64,000 nucleotides of DNA from Tahibacter aquaticus. GTDB taxonomy: Bacteria; Pseudomonadota; Gammaproteobacteria; Xanthomonadales; Rhodanobacteraceae. The position numbers were made by a program, and so were the translations under genes. Positions 25,591 to 36,803 of this stretch are shown here, one piece after another (position 1 is the stretch's first letter; every line of letters starts with the position of its first letter). A model generated the notes under the pieces. It did no database searches and was not told the DNA's origin. It worked only from the letters and a program-made list of their open reading frames with translations. The stretch is from positions 186,001-250,000 of the forward strand of contig NZ_SNZH01000010.1 in NCBI RefSeq assembly GCF_004363655.1. Direction: 5' to 3'.

Positions 25591-27840
25591 CTATTTCAGG
25601 CTTTCGTTGAGAATGCGTGGGGTCACGAAAATCAACAGCTCTGCCTTCTCGTTTCTACTGGTCTTGTTACGGAACAGTGCGCCCACGCCGGGTATGTCGC
25701 CGAGGAAGGGCACTTTCTTGACATCGTCGCGGGTCTCCACTTCATAGACACCGCCGAGCACGACCGTCTGGCCGTCGTCGACAAGTACCGTCGTGTTGAT
25801 TTCGCGCTTGTCGATCTGCGGTACGAAGCCGCCACCCGGATTGGCGACCAGCGCCGCGATGTTGTCTTTCTTCACATTGAGAGCCAGTACCACGCGCTCG
25901 TCGTTGGTGATGGTCGGTGTGACCTTCAGTTCCAGCACCGCATCTTTGAAGTTCACGGTGGCCTGGCCGGCACCGCCGGTCGCGGACGCCTGAAGGGTCA
26001 CATAGCCGATTTCCTGGCCTTGCTTGATCACGGCTTCCTGCTGGTTGGCAGTGATCACGCGCGGACTCGAAATCACTTCGCCGCGAGCCTCGGTCTGTGC
26101 GGCGGAAAGTTCCAGGTCAAGCAGATAGTCGGCGCCGAGAATAGCCAGGCCGAAACTGCCGGCCGGCGAGGAAACCGGCATGTTCACACCCAAGCGATTG
26201 CCCAATGAAGGCGTAGCGATGCCGCCCGGGGTCTGTCCCGGTACGCTGACCGGCGTGCCGCGATTGCCGGCAAAACGGTTGTTCAGCGCGACATTGGCCA
26301 TGGTATCGGCAGCTACCTGCGAACCCGACAGCGAAACCACGTTGCCGTTGTTGTCCTCGTAGCCGCCGCTCACGCCAAAGCGCACGCCGAGTTCCTTGGC
26401 AAAATCGTCATTGGCGATGACGATGCGCGACTCGATCAGCACCTGCTGCACCGGACGATCCAGGGTAAGTACGAGATTGCGCACTTCGACCAACTTCTCC
26501 GGCGTATCGTTGACCAGCAAAGTGTTGGTGCGTTCGTCGAAGGTGACGGAACCGCGAGAAGAGAGGAAGCCGCGCGAGGTTTCATTGCCTCCACCGCCAC
26601 CGCCACCGCCACCGCCGCTCTTGCTGGTCAGCAGGGCCGCAATATCCTTGGCCTTACCGTAGCTGACCTTGATATAGGCCGAGTCCAGTTCCACGCGCTG
26701 TTCCAAGGCAATGCGCGCATCTTCCAGCGCCTGCTCGCGCTCGGCGATTTCCTTCTGCGGCGCAACCCAGATCACGTTGTCGCGACGACGCTTGTCCAGC
26801 CCCTTGGCCTGCAGCACCAGGTCCAGTGCCTGGTCCCAGGGCACGTTGATCAGGCGCAGGGTCACGTTGCCGGTAACCGAATCGGCGACCACGATATTCA
26901 GATCGGACACGTCGGCGATCAGCTGCAGCACCGAACGGGTCGGGATGTCCTGGAAGTTGAAGGTAACGCGGGCACCGGTGTATTCCGGCGGAGCACCCTT
27001 CTCTTTCTTCTTGTCGACTTCCGCCTTTTTCGGCGAGATTTCCAGCACGTATTCGTTACCGGACTGGTAGGCCAGCTGCTCGTACGGCCCCTTGGCGGTA
27101 ATTTCCAGGCGCGCGCCAGCACCGCGGGAACGGGCTTCGACGAACTGCACCGGCGTGGCAAAATCCAGCAGATCGAGGCGCTGGGCCAGATTCGGCGGCA
27201 GCTTGGCGTTGTAGAGATCGAGCGTGATGTTGTCGCCTTCGCGCTTCACGTCGGTCGTCGCGCCTTCACCGGTAAAGGTGATAACGACGCGTCCTTCGCC
27301 GTTCTTGCCACGGCGGAAGTCGACGTTGGACACCTCGACGCCCCGTGCCGCGACCGCCTTGTTCGGATCGTTCGACACCATGGCGGTGGCCGTGGCCGAA
27401 CCGGTCACGCCGTTGCCGATGGTCAGAATCAGATTGCGACCGTCGATCTTGCTTTCATAGCTGGACGGACGCACAAGGTCGACCACGACCCGGGTGCGGC
27501 CGGCGGCTTCCACCGCAGACACTGCCGTGGTCGAGCCGGTATTGATTTCCACATTGCGCTGAGCCAGGGCACTGCGCGTGTCGGCCAGGTCCAGGGCGAT
27601 GCGCGGTGGCGTATCGGTGGTGAATATTTGAGGATCGTTGGCCGGCGCAGAGAGCTGCAGCGTTACTTCCACCCGGCCGCCAGGCAAGGTGTTGTAGCTG
27701 ATTTTCTCAAGTACGTTTTCGGCACTGGCAGATCCGGAGCCCAGGGCACCTGCGAGCATCAACGCCGGAAGGCATCGCTGCAGCAGACGACTGAGGGGAC
27801 CGGACGAACGTCCAGAATTTTTGGCAGCTGTCGTAGTCAT
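25591..27840 (-). CDS. pilQ: Type IV pilus secretin PilQ
   Basis: 749 residues. Signal peptide about 1-40 (ending GSASA), two AMIN domains (about 45-140 and 165-270), a secretin/TonB short N-terminal domain (about 300-360; VTFNFQDIPTRSVLQLIADVSDLNIVVAD), an N1-type domain broken by a run of ten Gly, and the C-terminal secretin barrel (about 490-745; GEVISSPRVITANQQEAVIKQG, INTTVLVDDGQTVVLGGVYE, VPFLGDIPGVGALFR). It forms the outer-membrane gate for the pilus fibre. Start at 27840; the longer frame adds no homologous sequence. Last gene of the pilMNOPQ operon. Confidence 0.97.
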   Translation of the reverse strand: MTTTAAKNSGRSSGPLSRLLQRCLPALMLAGALGSGSASAENVLEKISYNTLPGGRVEVTLQLSAPANDPQIFTTDTPPRIALDLADTRSALAQRNVEINTGSTTAVSAVEAAGRTRVVVDLVRPSSYESKIDGRNLILTIGNGVTGSATATAMVSNDPNKAVAARGVEVSNVDFRRGKNGEGRVVITFTGEGATTDVKREGDNITLDLYNAKLPPNLAQRLDLLDFATPVQFVEARSRGAGARLEITAKGPYEQLAYQSGNEYVLEISPKKAEVDKKKEKGAPPEYTGARVTFNFQDIPTRSVLQLIADVSDLNIVVADSVTGNVTLRLINVPWDQALDLVLQAKGLDKRRRDNVIWVAPQKEIAEREQALEDARIALEQRVELDSAYIKVSYGKAKDIAALLTSKSGGGGGGGGGGNETSRGFLSSRGSVTFDERTNTLLVNDTPEKLVEVRNLVLTLDRPVQQVLIESRIVIANDDFAKELGVRFGVSGGYEDNNGNVVSLSGSQVAADTMANVALNNRFAGNRGTPVSVPGQTPGGIATPSLGNRLGVNMPVSSPAGSFGLAILGADYLLDLELSAAQTEARGEVISSPRVITANQQEAVIKQGQEIGYVTLQASATGGAGQATVNFKDAVLELKVTPTITNDERVVLALNVKKDNIAALVANPGGGFVPQIDKREINTTVLVDDGQTVVLGGVYEVETRDDVKKVPFLGDIPGVGALFRNKTSRNEKAELLIFVTPRILNESLK

Positions 27841-27862
27841 GAAAGTCACCCCCAATGGGCCT

Positions 27863-28402
27863 CTATTTTTCGCCGAGCGCCATGGACGCCTGACGCTCCA
27901 TCCAGCCGCCGGCACCGTTGGGAACCAGCTCGACCAGTTCGATGCGGTCTTCGGCAATCAATGTGACACGGCCGTAGTTCTGACCGAGATAGTTGTTTTC
28001 ATGGACACGGTGGACCACCCCGTCCGGATCTTTCACCAAGCCTTCTATGGCAGTGCCGATCCCCAGCGTGCCAACCATGGCCAAGCCGTCGAGCGGGAAA
28101 GCCTCGAGCAGCTCCTTGGTCCGGCCCTTGTCGGGAGTCGGACCATTTGCACCACCTTCGGCGATTTCCTGACGCGCCTCTTCCGCACTCGGGCTGAAGG
28201 GATCGCGCAGGTCGGCACCGCCAGTGTCCTGGGCCTTGTATTCGAAGGTTTCGAAAGTCTTGACCACCGGCAACGGATCGATGGGCGCGCCCTTCTTTGC
28301 TTTTTCCGCAGCGACCCAGTCTTCCAGGTCGCGCCGGCCCGCAGTGCAACCCGCCAGCACCAGCATGGCCAACAGGGGAACGACGAATGTTCGCAGGCGC
28401 AT
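27863..28402 (-). CDS. pilP: Type IV pilus lipoprotein PilP
   Basis: 179 residues with a lipobox (VLAGC). The C-terminal PilP domain contains LEAFPLDGLAMVGTLG, then HRVHENNYLGQNYGRVTLIAEDRIEL and VELVPNGAGGW. PilP is the inner-membrane-anchored link between PilN/PilO and PilQ. Two starts compete: a GTG at 28408 that overlaps the pilO stop, and an ATG at 28402. The GGGAGG motif is nine bases before the ATG but only three before the GTG, so 28402 is preferred. 22 bases separate it from pilQ. Confidence 0.95.
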   Translation of the reverse strand: MRLRTFVVPLLAMLVLAGCTAGRRDLEDWVAAEKAKKGAPIDPLPVVKTFETFEYKAQDTGGADLRDPFSPSAEEARQEIAEGGANGPTPDKGRTKELLEAFPLDGLAMVGTLGIGTAIEGLVKDPDGVVHRVHENNYLGQNYGRVTLIAEDRIELVELVPNGAGGWMERQASMALGEK

Positions 28403-28404
28403 GC

Positions 28405-29109
28405 TCACTTCCCTCCCGCAGGCTTGGCCGGCGCCTTGGCACCTGGCTTGCCGGCTGCTTCAGCCGCTTCGGGCGTCTCGTCGTCTTCCACGTAACGGTA
28501 GGTCTTCACTGTGCCTTCAAGCGACAGCGTTCCGCCGTTCATCAGTGCAGCCTGAGCCTGGCTGACCCGGGTGCCGGTAGTTGCGCCCTTAGGCTTGAGC
28601 GACACATCGTGCATGGTCAGGATGACGACTCGCGGCAAAGAGGCCACGCCGCTGATGAAAGCGCCGAACTGGTGGTAGGAACCGACCATGCGCAGGCTGA
28701 TCGGTTTTTCCGCATAGAACTCTTTGACCGTCTCGGCACCTGGCTGGAACAGATCGTTCTCGATGCCTGTGGACAACGCCGTCTGCGAAATATCGACCAG
28801 CAGTTCCGGCATCTCGGTCTTGCTAGGCAGCTGGCGCAGCATCTGCCGCAGCATGTCTTTCATTTCTTCCAGCTGCTGGCGCAGGGCTTCGAGATTGACT
28901 GCCTTGGCCTGCTTGATCGAGAAGTCGCTGCGCAGAGAAATTTCCTGCGACTCCCTGGCCTCTAGGTCTTCCTGCTGCCCCTTGATCCAGAAGTACCAGC
29001 CAACCAGACAGATGACCAGGAACAGCAGCACACAAAAGGTCATTTTTACCCCTTGCGGCCAGTTGCCCGAATTCTGGAAATCCAGATTCTTGAAATCCGA
29101 GGCCTTCAT
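28405..29109 (-). CDS. pilO: Type IV pilus assembly protein PilO
   Basis: 234 residues: short cytoplasmic N-terminus, one membrane helix (about 22-43), a coiled coil (about 46-95) and a ferredoxin-like periplasmic domain (ENDLFQPGAETVKEFYAEKPISLRMVGSYHQFGAFISGVASLPRVV). It pairs with PilN to form the alignment complex. The ATGA overlap with pilN couples their translation. An Ala/Pro/Lys-rich tail (about 205-234) is longer than usual. Confidence 0.96.
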   Translation of the reverse strand: MKASDFKNLDFQNSGNWPQGVKMTFCVLLFLVICLVGWYFWIKGQQEDLEARESQEISLRSDFSIKQAKAVNLEALRQQLEEMKDMLRQMLRQLPSKTEMPELLVDISQTALSTGIENDLFQPGAETVKEFYAEKPISLRMVGSYHQFGAFISGVASLPRVVILTMHDVSLKPKGATTGTRVSQAQAALMNGGTLSLEGTVKTYRYVEDDETPEAAEAAGKPGAKAPAKPAGGK

Positions 29110-29782
29110 TTCTTTGCCCCCTGTGCGTCAGGCGCGGGCGTTGCGGGAACCGCGGCAGGTGCCGCCGCCGTAGGCGCTGCTGCGCCAGGCGGAGCCCCGG
29201 CAGCATCGCCACCCTGCCCCTCCTCGCCTTCGGCGCTCGCCGGCTTGCGCAACTTCACATCCATCGCAAAGTCGTACGGCATGCGCTTCTCGCTCGTGCG
29301 CTTGATTTCGGTTTTCTTCAGATCGGGATGTCCCAGCCAGGGCGATGCCTCGACATTGCGCATGTACGTCGCCACGCTGGCGTTGGATTGGGCCACGCCC
29401 TCCAGCGTCAGCACGTCGCCGACCTGCTTGAGCGAAGTCAGGCGCACGCCATCGGGAATGGTACGGACCAGTTCGTCGAACATATGCACCATCTGCGAAC
29501 GGTTAGCCTGCAACTGCTCGATCACCTGCTTGCGCTGCAGCAGTTTGCTGCGCGTCTTGTCCAGCTCCTTGATCTCGGTCAGCTTCTTCTCGACATCCTT
29601 GATCTGTTCCTGCAGGTAACTGATGCGATCGGCCTGGTTCTCGATGCGCAAATTCATCCAGTACCAGACACCGCCCACGGCAAGTACCGCTGCCACGGCC
29701 GCCGCGCCAAGCATCATGGCAAATTCACGTTGGCGGACGGCGCGCCGTTCGGCGCGCCAGGGCAATAGATTAATTCTGGCCA

Positions 29783-29783
<1 letters not shown>
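29106..29783 (-). CDS. pilN: Type IV pilus assembly protein PilN
   Basis: 225 residues. It begins MARINLLPWR, the motif that binds PilM, followed by one membrane helix (about 22-42), a coiled coil (about 45-95) and a periplasmic ferredoxin-like domain (VRLTSLKQVGDVLTLEGVAQSNASVATYMRNVEAS). The C-terminal 40 residues are Ala/Pro/Gly-rich. Its start shares a base with the pilM stop, and this decides 29783 over the longer frame. Confidence 0.96.
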
Positions 29784-30964
<1,181 letters not shown>

Positions 30965-31077
30965 TCACACTAACCGGGGCCCTGAGCGGATATTTCTGCT
31001 ATCGGCAAACGGGGGCAGGATCTATACTCTGGGCCCGGTCGCGCCGACTTTGACTGTCATCACATTCCCGGCTCCTC

Positions 31078-33609
31078 ATGCGCCTTTTCTTTCGTTTGTT
31101 CCGTTACGCGCTGTATCTCGCGCTGACCGGAGCCGTGCTCGGATGCCTCGCGGTAGGCATCGCTTATTGGCTCATCTCACCCCGCCTTCCCTCGGTAGAG
31201 ACACTGCGCGATGTACGCCTGCAGGTGCCCCTGCGCGTCTATACCGCAGATGACAAGCTCATCGCCACCTTTGGCGAGACGCGGCGCATTCCGGTCGCGA
31301 TCGAGAATGTGCCGGACAAGGTAAAGAACGCCTTCCTCGCCGCCGAAGATGCGCGCTTCTACGAACACCCCGGTTTCGATGTGCAGGGAATATTCCGTGC
31401 CGTATGGCATCTGGTGCGCACGGGCGGCGACAAGGGACCGGGCGGTTCCACCATTACACAACAGGTGGCGCGCAACTTTTTCCTTAGCCCCGAACAAACC
31501 TATACGCGCAAGATTTCCGAGCTGTTCCTTGCCCTGCGCATCGAAGGTGCGCTGAGCAAGGACGAAATTCTCTCGCTCTATCTCAACAAGATCTTCCTTG
31601 GCCACCGCGCCTACGGTGTCGGCGCAGCGGCCGAGTTCTACTACGGCAAGACGCTGGACCAGCTGGATCTGGGCGAATGCGCCATGCTCGCTTCGTTACC
31701 CAAGTTCCCGTCGTCGGGCAATCCGCTGTTCAACCGCAAGCGCGCGGAAGAACGGCGCAACTACGTGCTTGCACGCATGTTCGAGAACAACTTCATCACC
31801 GAAGAGCAGATGAAGGCCGCCACGGCAGAACCGGACAAGTCCTACGCGCACGAGCCACCGATCGAAGTGGAGGCGCCGTATCTGGCCGAAATGGTCCGCG
31901 TCGAAGCGCTGGCACGCCTGGGCAACGATGCGCTCAGTGACGGCTACAACATCAAGACCACGCTGGACAGCCGCATGCAGGACGCGGCCAATCAGGCGGT
32001 GCGCAGCGCGCTGATCGACTATGACCGGCGCCACGGCTATCGCGGTGCCGAAGCGCATGCGGAACTCAAGCCCGATGCGACACCCGAAGACTACGCCCGC
32101 GAACTGGCCAGTTTCCGCCCGCTGGCCGGGCTGATTCCCGCCCTGGTCACCGAAACCGCGAAGGATCATGCCCAGCTCTATATGGCTGATGGCCAGAGCG
32201 TGGTGCTGGAAAAGAAAGCGGTGGAGTGGGCTCGTCCGTACCAGAGCGAGAACAGCCGCGGCGCAGCCCCCAAGAGCGTCGATGCGGTGGTCAAGGTCGG
32301 CGACATTGTCCGCGTTGCCCGCGGCGATGAGGAAAACTGGACATTGGCACAATTGCCCGCCGCCCAGGCAGCACTGGTGTCGCTGGATCCGGAAGATGGG
32401 TCCATCCGGGCACTGGTCGGAGGCTTCAGCTTCGGCCGCAGCAAATTCAACCGCGCCACCATGAGCGCGCGCCAGCCCGGATCGAGCTTCAAGCCCTTCC
32501 TCTACGCCGCGGCGTTCGAGCACGGCTTCACGCCCAGTTCCATCCTCAACGATGCGCCGCTGGTATTTCCCGATCCGTCGCGCCCCGACGGCATATGGGC
32601 ACCGTCCAACGACGACGACAAGTTCGAGGGCCCGATGCGCCTGCGCGAGGCCCTGGTCAAGTCGGTGAACCTGATCTCGGTACGCCTGCTCGATGCGATC
32701 GGCGTGCGCTATGCACGCGAATTCATCACTCGCTTCGGCCTGCCGCTGGAAGCGATGCCGGAAAACCTGTCCATGTCGCTGGGTACCGCTTCCGTCGCGC
32801 CGCTGACCATGGCACGCGGCTATTCCGTTCTCGCCAACGGCGGCATGCTGGTCGATCCCTATTTCGTCGCCAGCATCCGCGACCGCGACGGCAAGGAGGT
32901 CTACGCGGCGAATGCACCGCGGGCCTGCCGCAATTGCCCGGAGCGCCTGCTCGACGATGCACGCCTGGCACGGGAAGCCGTGCCGGCGGTGACCAATCCG
33001 GCCGTCCCCACGGCCCAGCCCGGCAATAGTCCGCGCTTCAATCCAATCCGCAGCGCCAACGCCGCCGCAGTGCCCAGCCCCGACGCCGCTGCAGCCGAGC
33101 CAGGCAAGCCGCGCCTGGCACCGCGTACGCTGGACGTGCGCACGGCGCACCTGGTCACTTCGCTGATGCGTGACGTGGTCCGCCGCGGCACCGGCCGCGC
33201 AGCGATGGAACTGAAGCGCAACGACCTGGCTGGCAAGACCGGCACTACCAACGAACATCGCGACGCCTGGTTCAGCGGTTTCAACGACCAGATGGTGACC
33301 AGTGTCTGGGTCGGTTTCGACGACTTCAGCTCGCTGGGTCGCGGCGAGTTCGGCGCCAGGGCGGCGCTGCCGATCTGGGTCGACTACATGCGTGTCGCCC
33401 TGGACGGCAAGGCGGAAACGCCGTTCGTGCCACCGCCGGGCATCAGCACCGCACGCATAGATCCCAGCACCGGCTATCTCGCGTCCAGCGACGACAGCGG
33501 CTCCATCCTGGAGATCTTCAAGAGCGAAGACATCGAGCGCCTGGCTGCCCCGCCGCCCGATGCGCAGAACGAGGAAGGCCAGCAGGGCGAGGCCTACGAC
33601 ATCTTCTGA
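31078..33609 (+). CDS. mrcA: Penicillin-binding protein 1A
   Basis: 843-residue bifunctional peptidoglycan synthase. N-terminal membrane anchor (about 10-33), a GT51 glycosyltransferase domain (about 55-230) with the catalytic Glu in AAEDARFYEHPGFD, the GGSTITQQVARN motif and RKISELFLALRIE, an OB-like insert, then the transpeptidase domain with SxxK (GSSFKP near 467), SxN (KSVNLIS near 525) and KTGT (near 719). Inner-membrane anchored, acting in the periplasm. Divergent from pilM, a conserved arrangement in gammaproteobacteria. The Ala/Pro-rich loop around 640-670 is lineage-specific. Confidence 0.97.
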   Translation: MRLFFRLFRYALYLALTGAVLGCLAVGIAYWLISPRLPSVETLRDVRLQVPLRVYTADDKLIATFGETRRIPVAIENVPDKVKNAFLAAEDARFYEHPGFDVQGIFRAVWHLVRTGGDKGPGGSTITQQVARNFFLSPEQTYTRKISELFLALRIEGALSKDEILSLYLNKIFLGHRAYGVGAAAEFYYGKTLDQLDLGECAMLASLPKFPSSGNPLFNRKRAEERRNYVLARMFENNFITEEQMKAATAEPDKSYAHEPPIEVEAPYLAEMVRVEALARLGNDALSDGYNIKTTLDSRMQDAANQAVRSALIDYDRRHGYRGAEAHAELKPDATPEDYARELASFRPLAGLIPALVTETAKDHAQLYMADGQSVVLEKKAVEWARPYQSENSRGAAPKSVDAVVKVGDIVRVARGDEENWTLAQLPAAQAALVSLDPEDGSIRALVGGFSFGRSKFNRATMSARQPGSSFKPFLYAAAFEHGFTPSSILNDAPLVFPDPSRPDGIWAPSNDDDKFEGPMRLREALVKSVNLISVRLLDAIGVRYAREFITRFGLPLEAMPENLSMSLGTASVAPLTMARGYSVLANGGMLVDPYFVASIRDRDGKEVYAANAPRACRNCPERLLDDARLAREAVPAVTNPAVPTAQPGNSPRFNPIRSANAAAVPSPDAAAAEPGKPRLAPRTLDVRTAHLVTSLMRDVVRRGTGRAAMELKRNDLAGKTGTTNEHRDAWFSGFNDQMVTSVWVGFDDFSSLGRGEFGARAALPIWVDYMRVALDGKAETPFVPPPGISTARIDPSTGYLASSDDSGSILEIFKSEDIERLAAPPPDAQNEEGQQGEAYDIF

Positions 33610-34244
33610 TGGGCGAATCCACGCACCATCGCGGTCGCCGTGGCGAGGATCGCCGCGACGACCAGCGCCAGCGCATCGCCGCCGAGGCGGCTCGCCTGAT
33701 CAGCGAGCTTGGCCTGCGCGACTATCACCAGGCCAAGCTGCGCGCGGCACAGCGTCTGGGCATACAGGACGAGCGTCACCTGCCGCGCAATACCGAGATC
33801 GAAAACGCCCTGCGCGAGTATCAGCGCCTGTTTGGCGGCGAAGACCGCCTGGATTACCTGCGCGCGCTGCGCCAATGCGCAGTCGAGGCGATGCAGTTTT
33901 TCCATGCGTTCGAACCGCGCCTGGTCGGTGCTGTGCTGGAAGGCACCGCCGACCAGTATTCCGCAGTCTGCCTGCACCTGTTCTGCGACAACCCCGAGGC
34001 GTTGGCTTTATTCCTCGACGAAAACGGCATTCCCTACGAACAGATCGAGCGCCAGCTGCGCTGGTCGGCCGAGGAAATCGAGCGTGTCGACGCCTATCGC
34101 TTCAGTGCCGACGACATGCCGCTGGATCTGACCCTGCTGCCCCTGGACGCCTTGCGCCAGGCGCCGCTGGACCGCATCGACGGCAAGCCGATGCGCCGTG
34201 CGAACCTGGCCGCAGCCAGGCAACTGCTGGACGATTCCGCCTAA
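33609..34244 (+). CDS. Conserved hypothetical protein, possibly nucleotidyltransferase-like (211 aa)
   Basis: No named family is certain. A basic, disordered N-terminus (about 1-22) is followed by a helical region (ARLISELGLRDYHQAKLRAAQRLG, with RNTEIENALREYQRLF) and then FFHAFEPRLVGAVLEGTADQYSAVCLHLF at about 97-126. That last part recalls the G-S/T-A-x-x-x-S-x-V/I-D-L core of MNT-type nucleotidyltransferases but without the clear metal-binding Asp pair. Similar proteins are common in xanthomonads as hypothetical genes. The start shares one base with the mrcA stop, so the two are translationally coupled. Confidence 0.75.
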   Translation: MGESTHHRGRRGEDRRDDQRQRIAAEAARLISELGLRDYHQAKLRAAQRLGIQDERHLPRNTEIENALREYQRLFGGEDRLDYLRALRQCAVEAMQFFHAFEPRLVGAVLEGTADQYSAVCLHLFCDNPEALALFLDENGIPYEQIERQLRWSAEEIERVDAYRFSADDMPLDLTLLPLDALRQAPLDRIDGKPMRRANLAAARQLLDDSA

Positions 34245-34386
34245 TCCACTGCTCCACAGCGGGCGATCGGCCTGGCGAACTGCCCCGACGCTGTCGCAAG
34301 CACCGGGCATGATTGCGGCCACACAGCGAGCTCGCGAATTCGCCACATTCATCGACTCCCTGTGCGGTCGCGGCGCGCTCGCTTTT

Positions 34387-34420
34387 GTAGGGCGCCGATG
34401 AGCGTAGCGAATTGCGCCGC
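34387..34420 (+). repeat. Dispersed intergenic repeat, copy 1
   Basis: The sequence GTAGGGCGCCGATGAGCGTA followed by GCGAATTGCGCCGC recurs in diverged form, in the opposite orientation, at 40985-41016 and 41106-41140. All three copies are intergenic. Confidence 0.7.
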
Positions 34421-34645
34421 CCCCCCCCAGCCGGTAGGCACATCAGGCACAGCGCAGGCAGTCACCCGTTTCCGCCTCGCGGACGGGATCAGGATGCTGC
34501 GGCAGCATCGCCGCGTTCCCGCGCCGCCCGCAGTGCCGGCACGGCAGAAACGAGGGACGCCGCGCGACCAGCCGACGGCATGGTGGCAATTCACGCGCAG
34601 GACGATGGCAGGTCGGCTTCGACACTGAAGCAGTTGCGCCCGGAC

Positions 34646-34672
34646 AAACAAAAACCCCGGCTTTCGCCGGGG
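34646..34672 (-). terminator. Rho-independent terminator of gltA
   Basis: On the minus strand a CCCCGGC/GCCGGGG stem with a 4-base loop is followed by TTTTTGTTTG. It lies about 30 bases past the gltA stop. Confidence 0.88.
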
Positions 34673-34703
34673 CTTGCGTCGCACGCCAGAAAGGCTTTTC
34701 CGC

Positions 34704-35996
34704 TCAGCGCTGCTCGGCGGCCACGTAGGCGCGCGTAGGCGCGCCGGTATACACCTGGCGCGGGCGGCCGATCTTCGCGTCCGGCGTCTCGTGCTGTTCC
34801 AGCCAGTGCGCCACCCAGCCGGCCGTGCGCGCAATAGCGAACATCACGGTGAACATCTCGGTCGGGATGCCCAGCGCCTTGTAGATGATGCCGGAGTAGA
34901 AATCCACATTCGGATAAAGCTTGCGCTCGACGAAGTAGGAATCCTTCAATGCAGCCTGTTCCAGCTCCATCGCCACATCAAGCAGAGGATCGTTCACGCC
35001 CAGCTCGCCGAGCACCTTGTGGCACATCTCGCGGATGATGGTCGCGCGCGGATCGAAGTTCTTGTAGACGCGATGGCCGAAGCCCATCAGGCGGAAGCCC
35101 GAGTTCTTGTCTTTGGCGCGTTCCACCGCCTTGCCTACGTTCTTGGCGTCGCCGATCTCGGCCAGCATCTTGAGCACGGCTTCGTTGGCACCGCCATGCG
35201 CCGGCCCCCACAGCGCGGCGATGCCGGCAGCGACACAGGCATACGGGTTGGCGCCGGTGGAACCGACCAGGCGCACGGTCGAGGTCGAGGCATTCTGTTC
35301 GTGGTCGGCGTGCAGGATGAACAGCAGGTCCAGCGCCTTGGCCGCCACCGGATTGATCTGCAGCGGCTCGCTAGGCACTTCGAACATCATGTGCAGGAAG
35401 CGCGAGCAATATTCCAGGTTGTTGCGCGGATAACGGATCGGCCAGCCGATCGAATAGCGATAAGCCGCTGCCGCGATGGTCGGCATCTTCGCGATCAGGC
35501 GGATCGCCGCCATCTTGCGCTGGGCCGGATCGTTGATGTCGAGAGAGTCGTGATAGAACGCCGCCAGCGAGCCGACTGCCGCCATCAGCATGGCCATCGG
35601 ATGCGCGTCGTAATGAAAGCCCTGGAAGAAGTTCTTCAGCGACTCGCGCATCATCGTGTGATGCGTGACTTCATGGTCGAACTTGGCGAATTCGTCGGGC
35701 TTGGGCAGTTCGCCGTTGATCAGCAGATACGCCACTTCGAGAAAGTTGGACTGCTTGGCCAGCTGTTCGATCGGGTAGCCGCGATACAGCAGGATGCCCT
35801 GGTCGCCGTCGATGAAGGTGACCGCGCTCTTGGTCGCGGCGGTGGACATGAAACCCGGGTCGTAGGTGAAGTAGCCGGTGTCCTTGTTCAGCTTGCCGAT
35901 GTCGAAGGCGGGATCGCCCATGGTGCCGCTGACCACCGGCAGGCTGGTCGAACGGTTGGATGCGGCATCGGTAATGAGAACGGTCTTCTCGGACAC
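34704..35996 (-). CDS. gltA: Citrate synthase (type II)
   Basis: 430 residues, hexameric-type citrate synthase condensing oxaloacetate and acetyl-CoA at the entry of the TCA cycle. Catalytic and substrate segments are visible: [25 protein letters not shown] around 235-260, [14 protein letters not shown] near 272, [14 protein letters not shown] near 315, and Asp in VDFYSGIIY near 373. The GTG start at 35996 is preceded by AGGAG at 36003-36007. Single gene with its own terminator. Confidence 0.97.
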   Translation of the reverse strand: MSEKTVLITDAASNRSTSLPVVSGTMGDPAFDIGKLNKDTGYFTYDPGFMSTAATKSAVTFIDGDQGILLYRGYPIEQLAKQSNFLEVAYLLINGELPKPDEFAKFDHEVTHHTMMRESLKNFFQGFHYDAHPMAMLMAAVGSLAAFYHDSLDINDPAQRKMAAIRLIAKMPTIAAAAYRYSIGWPIRYPRNNLEYCSRFLHMMFEVPSEPLQINPVAAKALDLLFILHADHEQNASTSTVRLVGSTGANPYACVAAGIAALWGPAHGGANEAVLKMLAEIGDAKNVGKAVERAKDKNSGFRLMGFGHRVYKNFDPRATIIREMCHKVLGELGVNDPLLDVAMELEQAALKDSYFVERKLYPNVDFYSGIIYKALGIPTEMFTVMFAIARTAGWVAHWLEQHETPDAKIGRPRQVYTGAPTRAYVAAEQR

Positions 35997-36113
35997 GGCA
36001 GACTCCTGGTCACTTAGTTCGGTTCGAAACGGCCGGTCGCGACGGCGTGCAAACGGCCAGCGCGTGGCCAGAACCTAGGCCGGGCCACGCAGGACAATGC
36101 GCGATTATCGCAC

Positions 36114-36119
36114 ACGCGT
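36114..36119 (-). promoter_or_regulatory. Possible -10 element of the gltA promoter
   Basis: GATAAT on the minus strand, preceded by TGTGC, about 118 bases upstream of the gltA start. No good -35 hexamer is visible. Confidence 0.3.
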
Positions 36120-36232
36120 TTGAATCGGAAACGGTATGCCGTCCGGAGCATAAGCCCGCATTGTTGCGACTTTGGTCCAGTTGCCGCCGCTGCCGGCGGA
36201 CCGGCTACCGCGCGCTTTGCGTGCGCGCAAAT

Positions 36233-36263
36233 GCAAACGCCGACCACGAGGGTCGGCGTTTGC
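36233..36263 (-). terminator. Terminator hairpin after rpmE2
   Basis: GCAAACGCCGACC forms a perfect 13-bp stem with its complement around ACGAG, about 47 bases past the rpmE2 stop. Only a short T-run follows on the minus strand. Confidence 0.65.
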
Positions 36264-36309
36264 TGAACTGGCATTCCCGCCGGCGCGAACGCCGCGGAAA
36301 CCGGCAGAC

Positions 36310-36558
36310 TTACTTCTTGGCCGCGTAGCGGCGGTTGAACTTGTCCACGCGACCACCGGTGTCGATGATCTTGTGCTTACCGGTATAGAACGGATGCGAG
36401 GCGCTGGAAATATCGATCTTGATCAGCGGATATTCCTGACCGTCTTCCCACTTGACCTTTTCCTTGCTGGACATGGTGGAGCGGGTCAGGAAGGAGAAAT
36501 CGGTGGTCACATCCTGGAACACCACCGGGTGGTACTTGGGATGAATGTCGGCTTTCAT
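36310..36558 (-). CDS. rpmE2: 50S ribosomal protein L31 type B
   Basis: 82 residues beginning [17 protein letters not shown] and containing [29 protein letters not shown] and [20 protein letters not shown]. It lacks the zinc-binding Cys of type A L31, so it is the zinc-independent paralogue. In many bacteria type B L31 is induced by zinc shortage through Zur; no clear Zur box was identified here. Monocistronic. Confidence 0.96.
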   Translation of the reverse strand: MKADIHPKYHPVVFQDVTTDFSFLTRSTMSSKEKVKWEDGQEYPLIKIDISSASHPFYTGKHKIIDTGGRVDKFNRRYAAKK

Positions 36559-36803
36559 GGTGGCTCCAGAAGCGAATCGTAGGCGGAAAAGAGCGGTATG
36601 TTATCGTCCCGCCTGCGGTCAGCGCAAGCGCGGGACCAAAGCTCGTAGCGCCGTCGCCACGACAACGTGGCCGCCGCGCGGCTGCGGAACAACAAAGGAT
36701 CGGCAAGCATACGGCAATAAGGCGCCGGGGGTGTAGCGGCTGTGCTGCAGCGCCGGCCGGCACCGCAGCCGGGCTGCCCGAACCCAGAACGGAGTCTAGA
36801 AAC

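Larger units (their letters stand above)
34245..34703. other. Intergenic region with one dispersed repeat and the gltA terminator
   Basis: No supportable gene in about 460 bases. It holds a copy of the TAGGGCG-type repeat (34387-34420), a run of nine C at 34421-34429, and the gltA terminator at 34646-34672. Confidence 0.6.
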
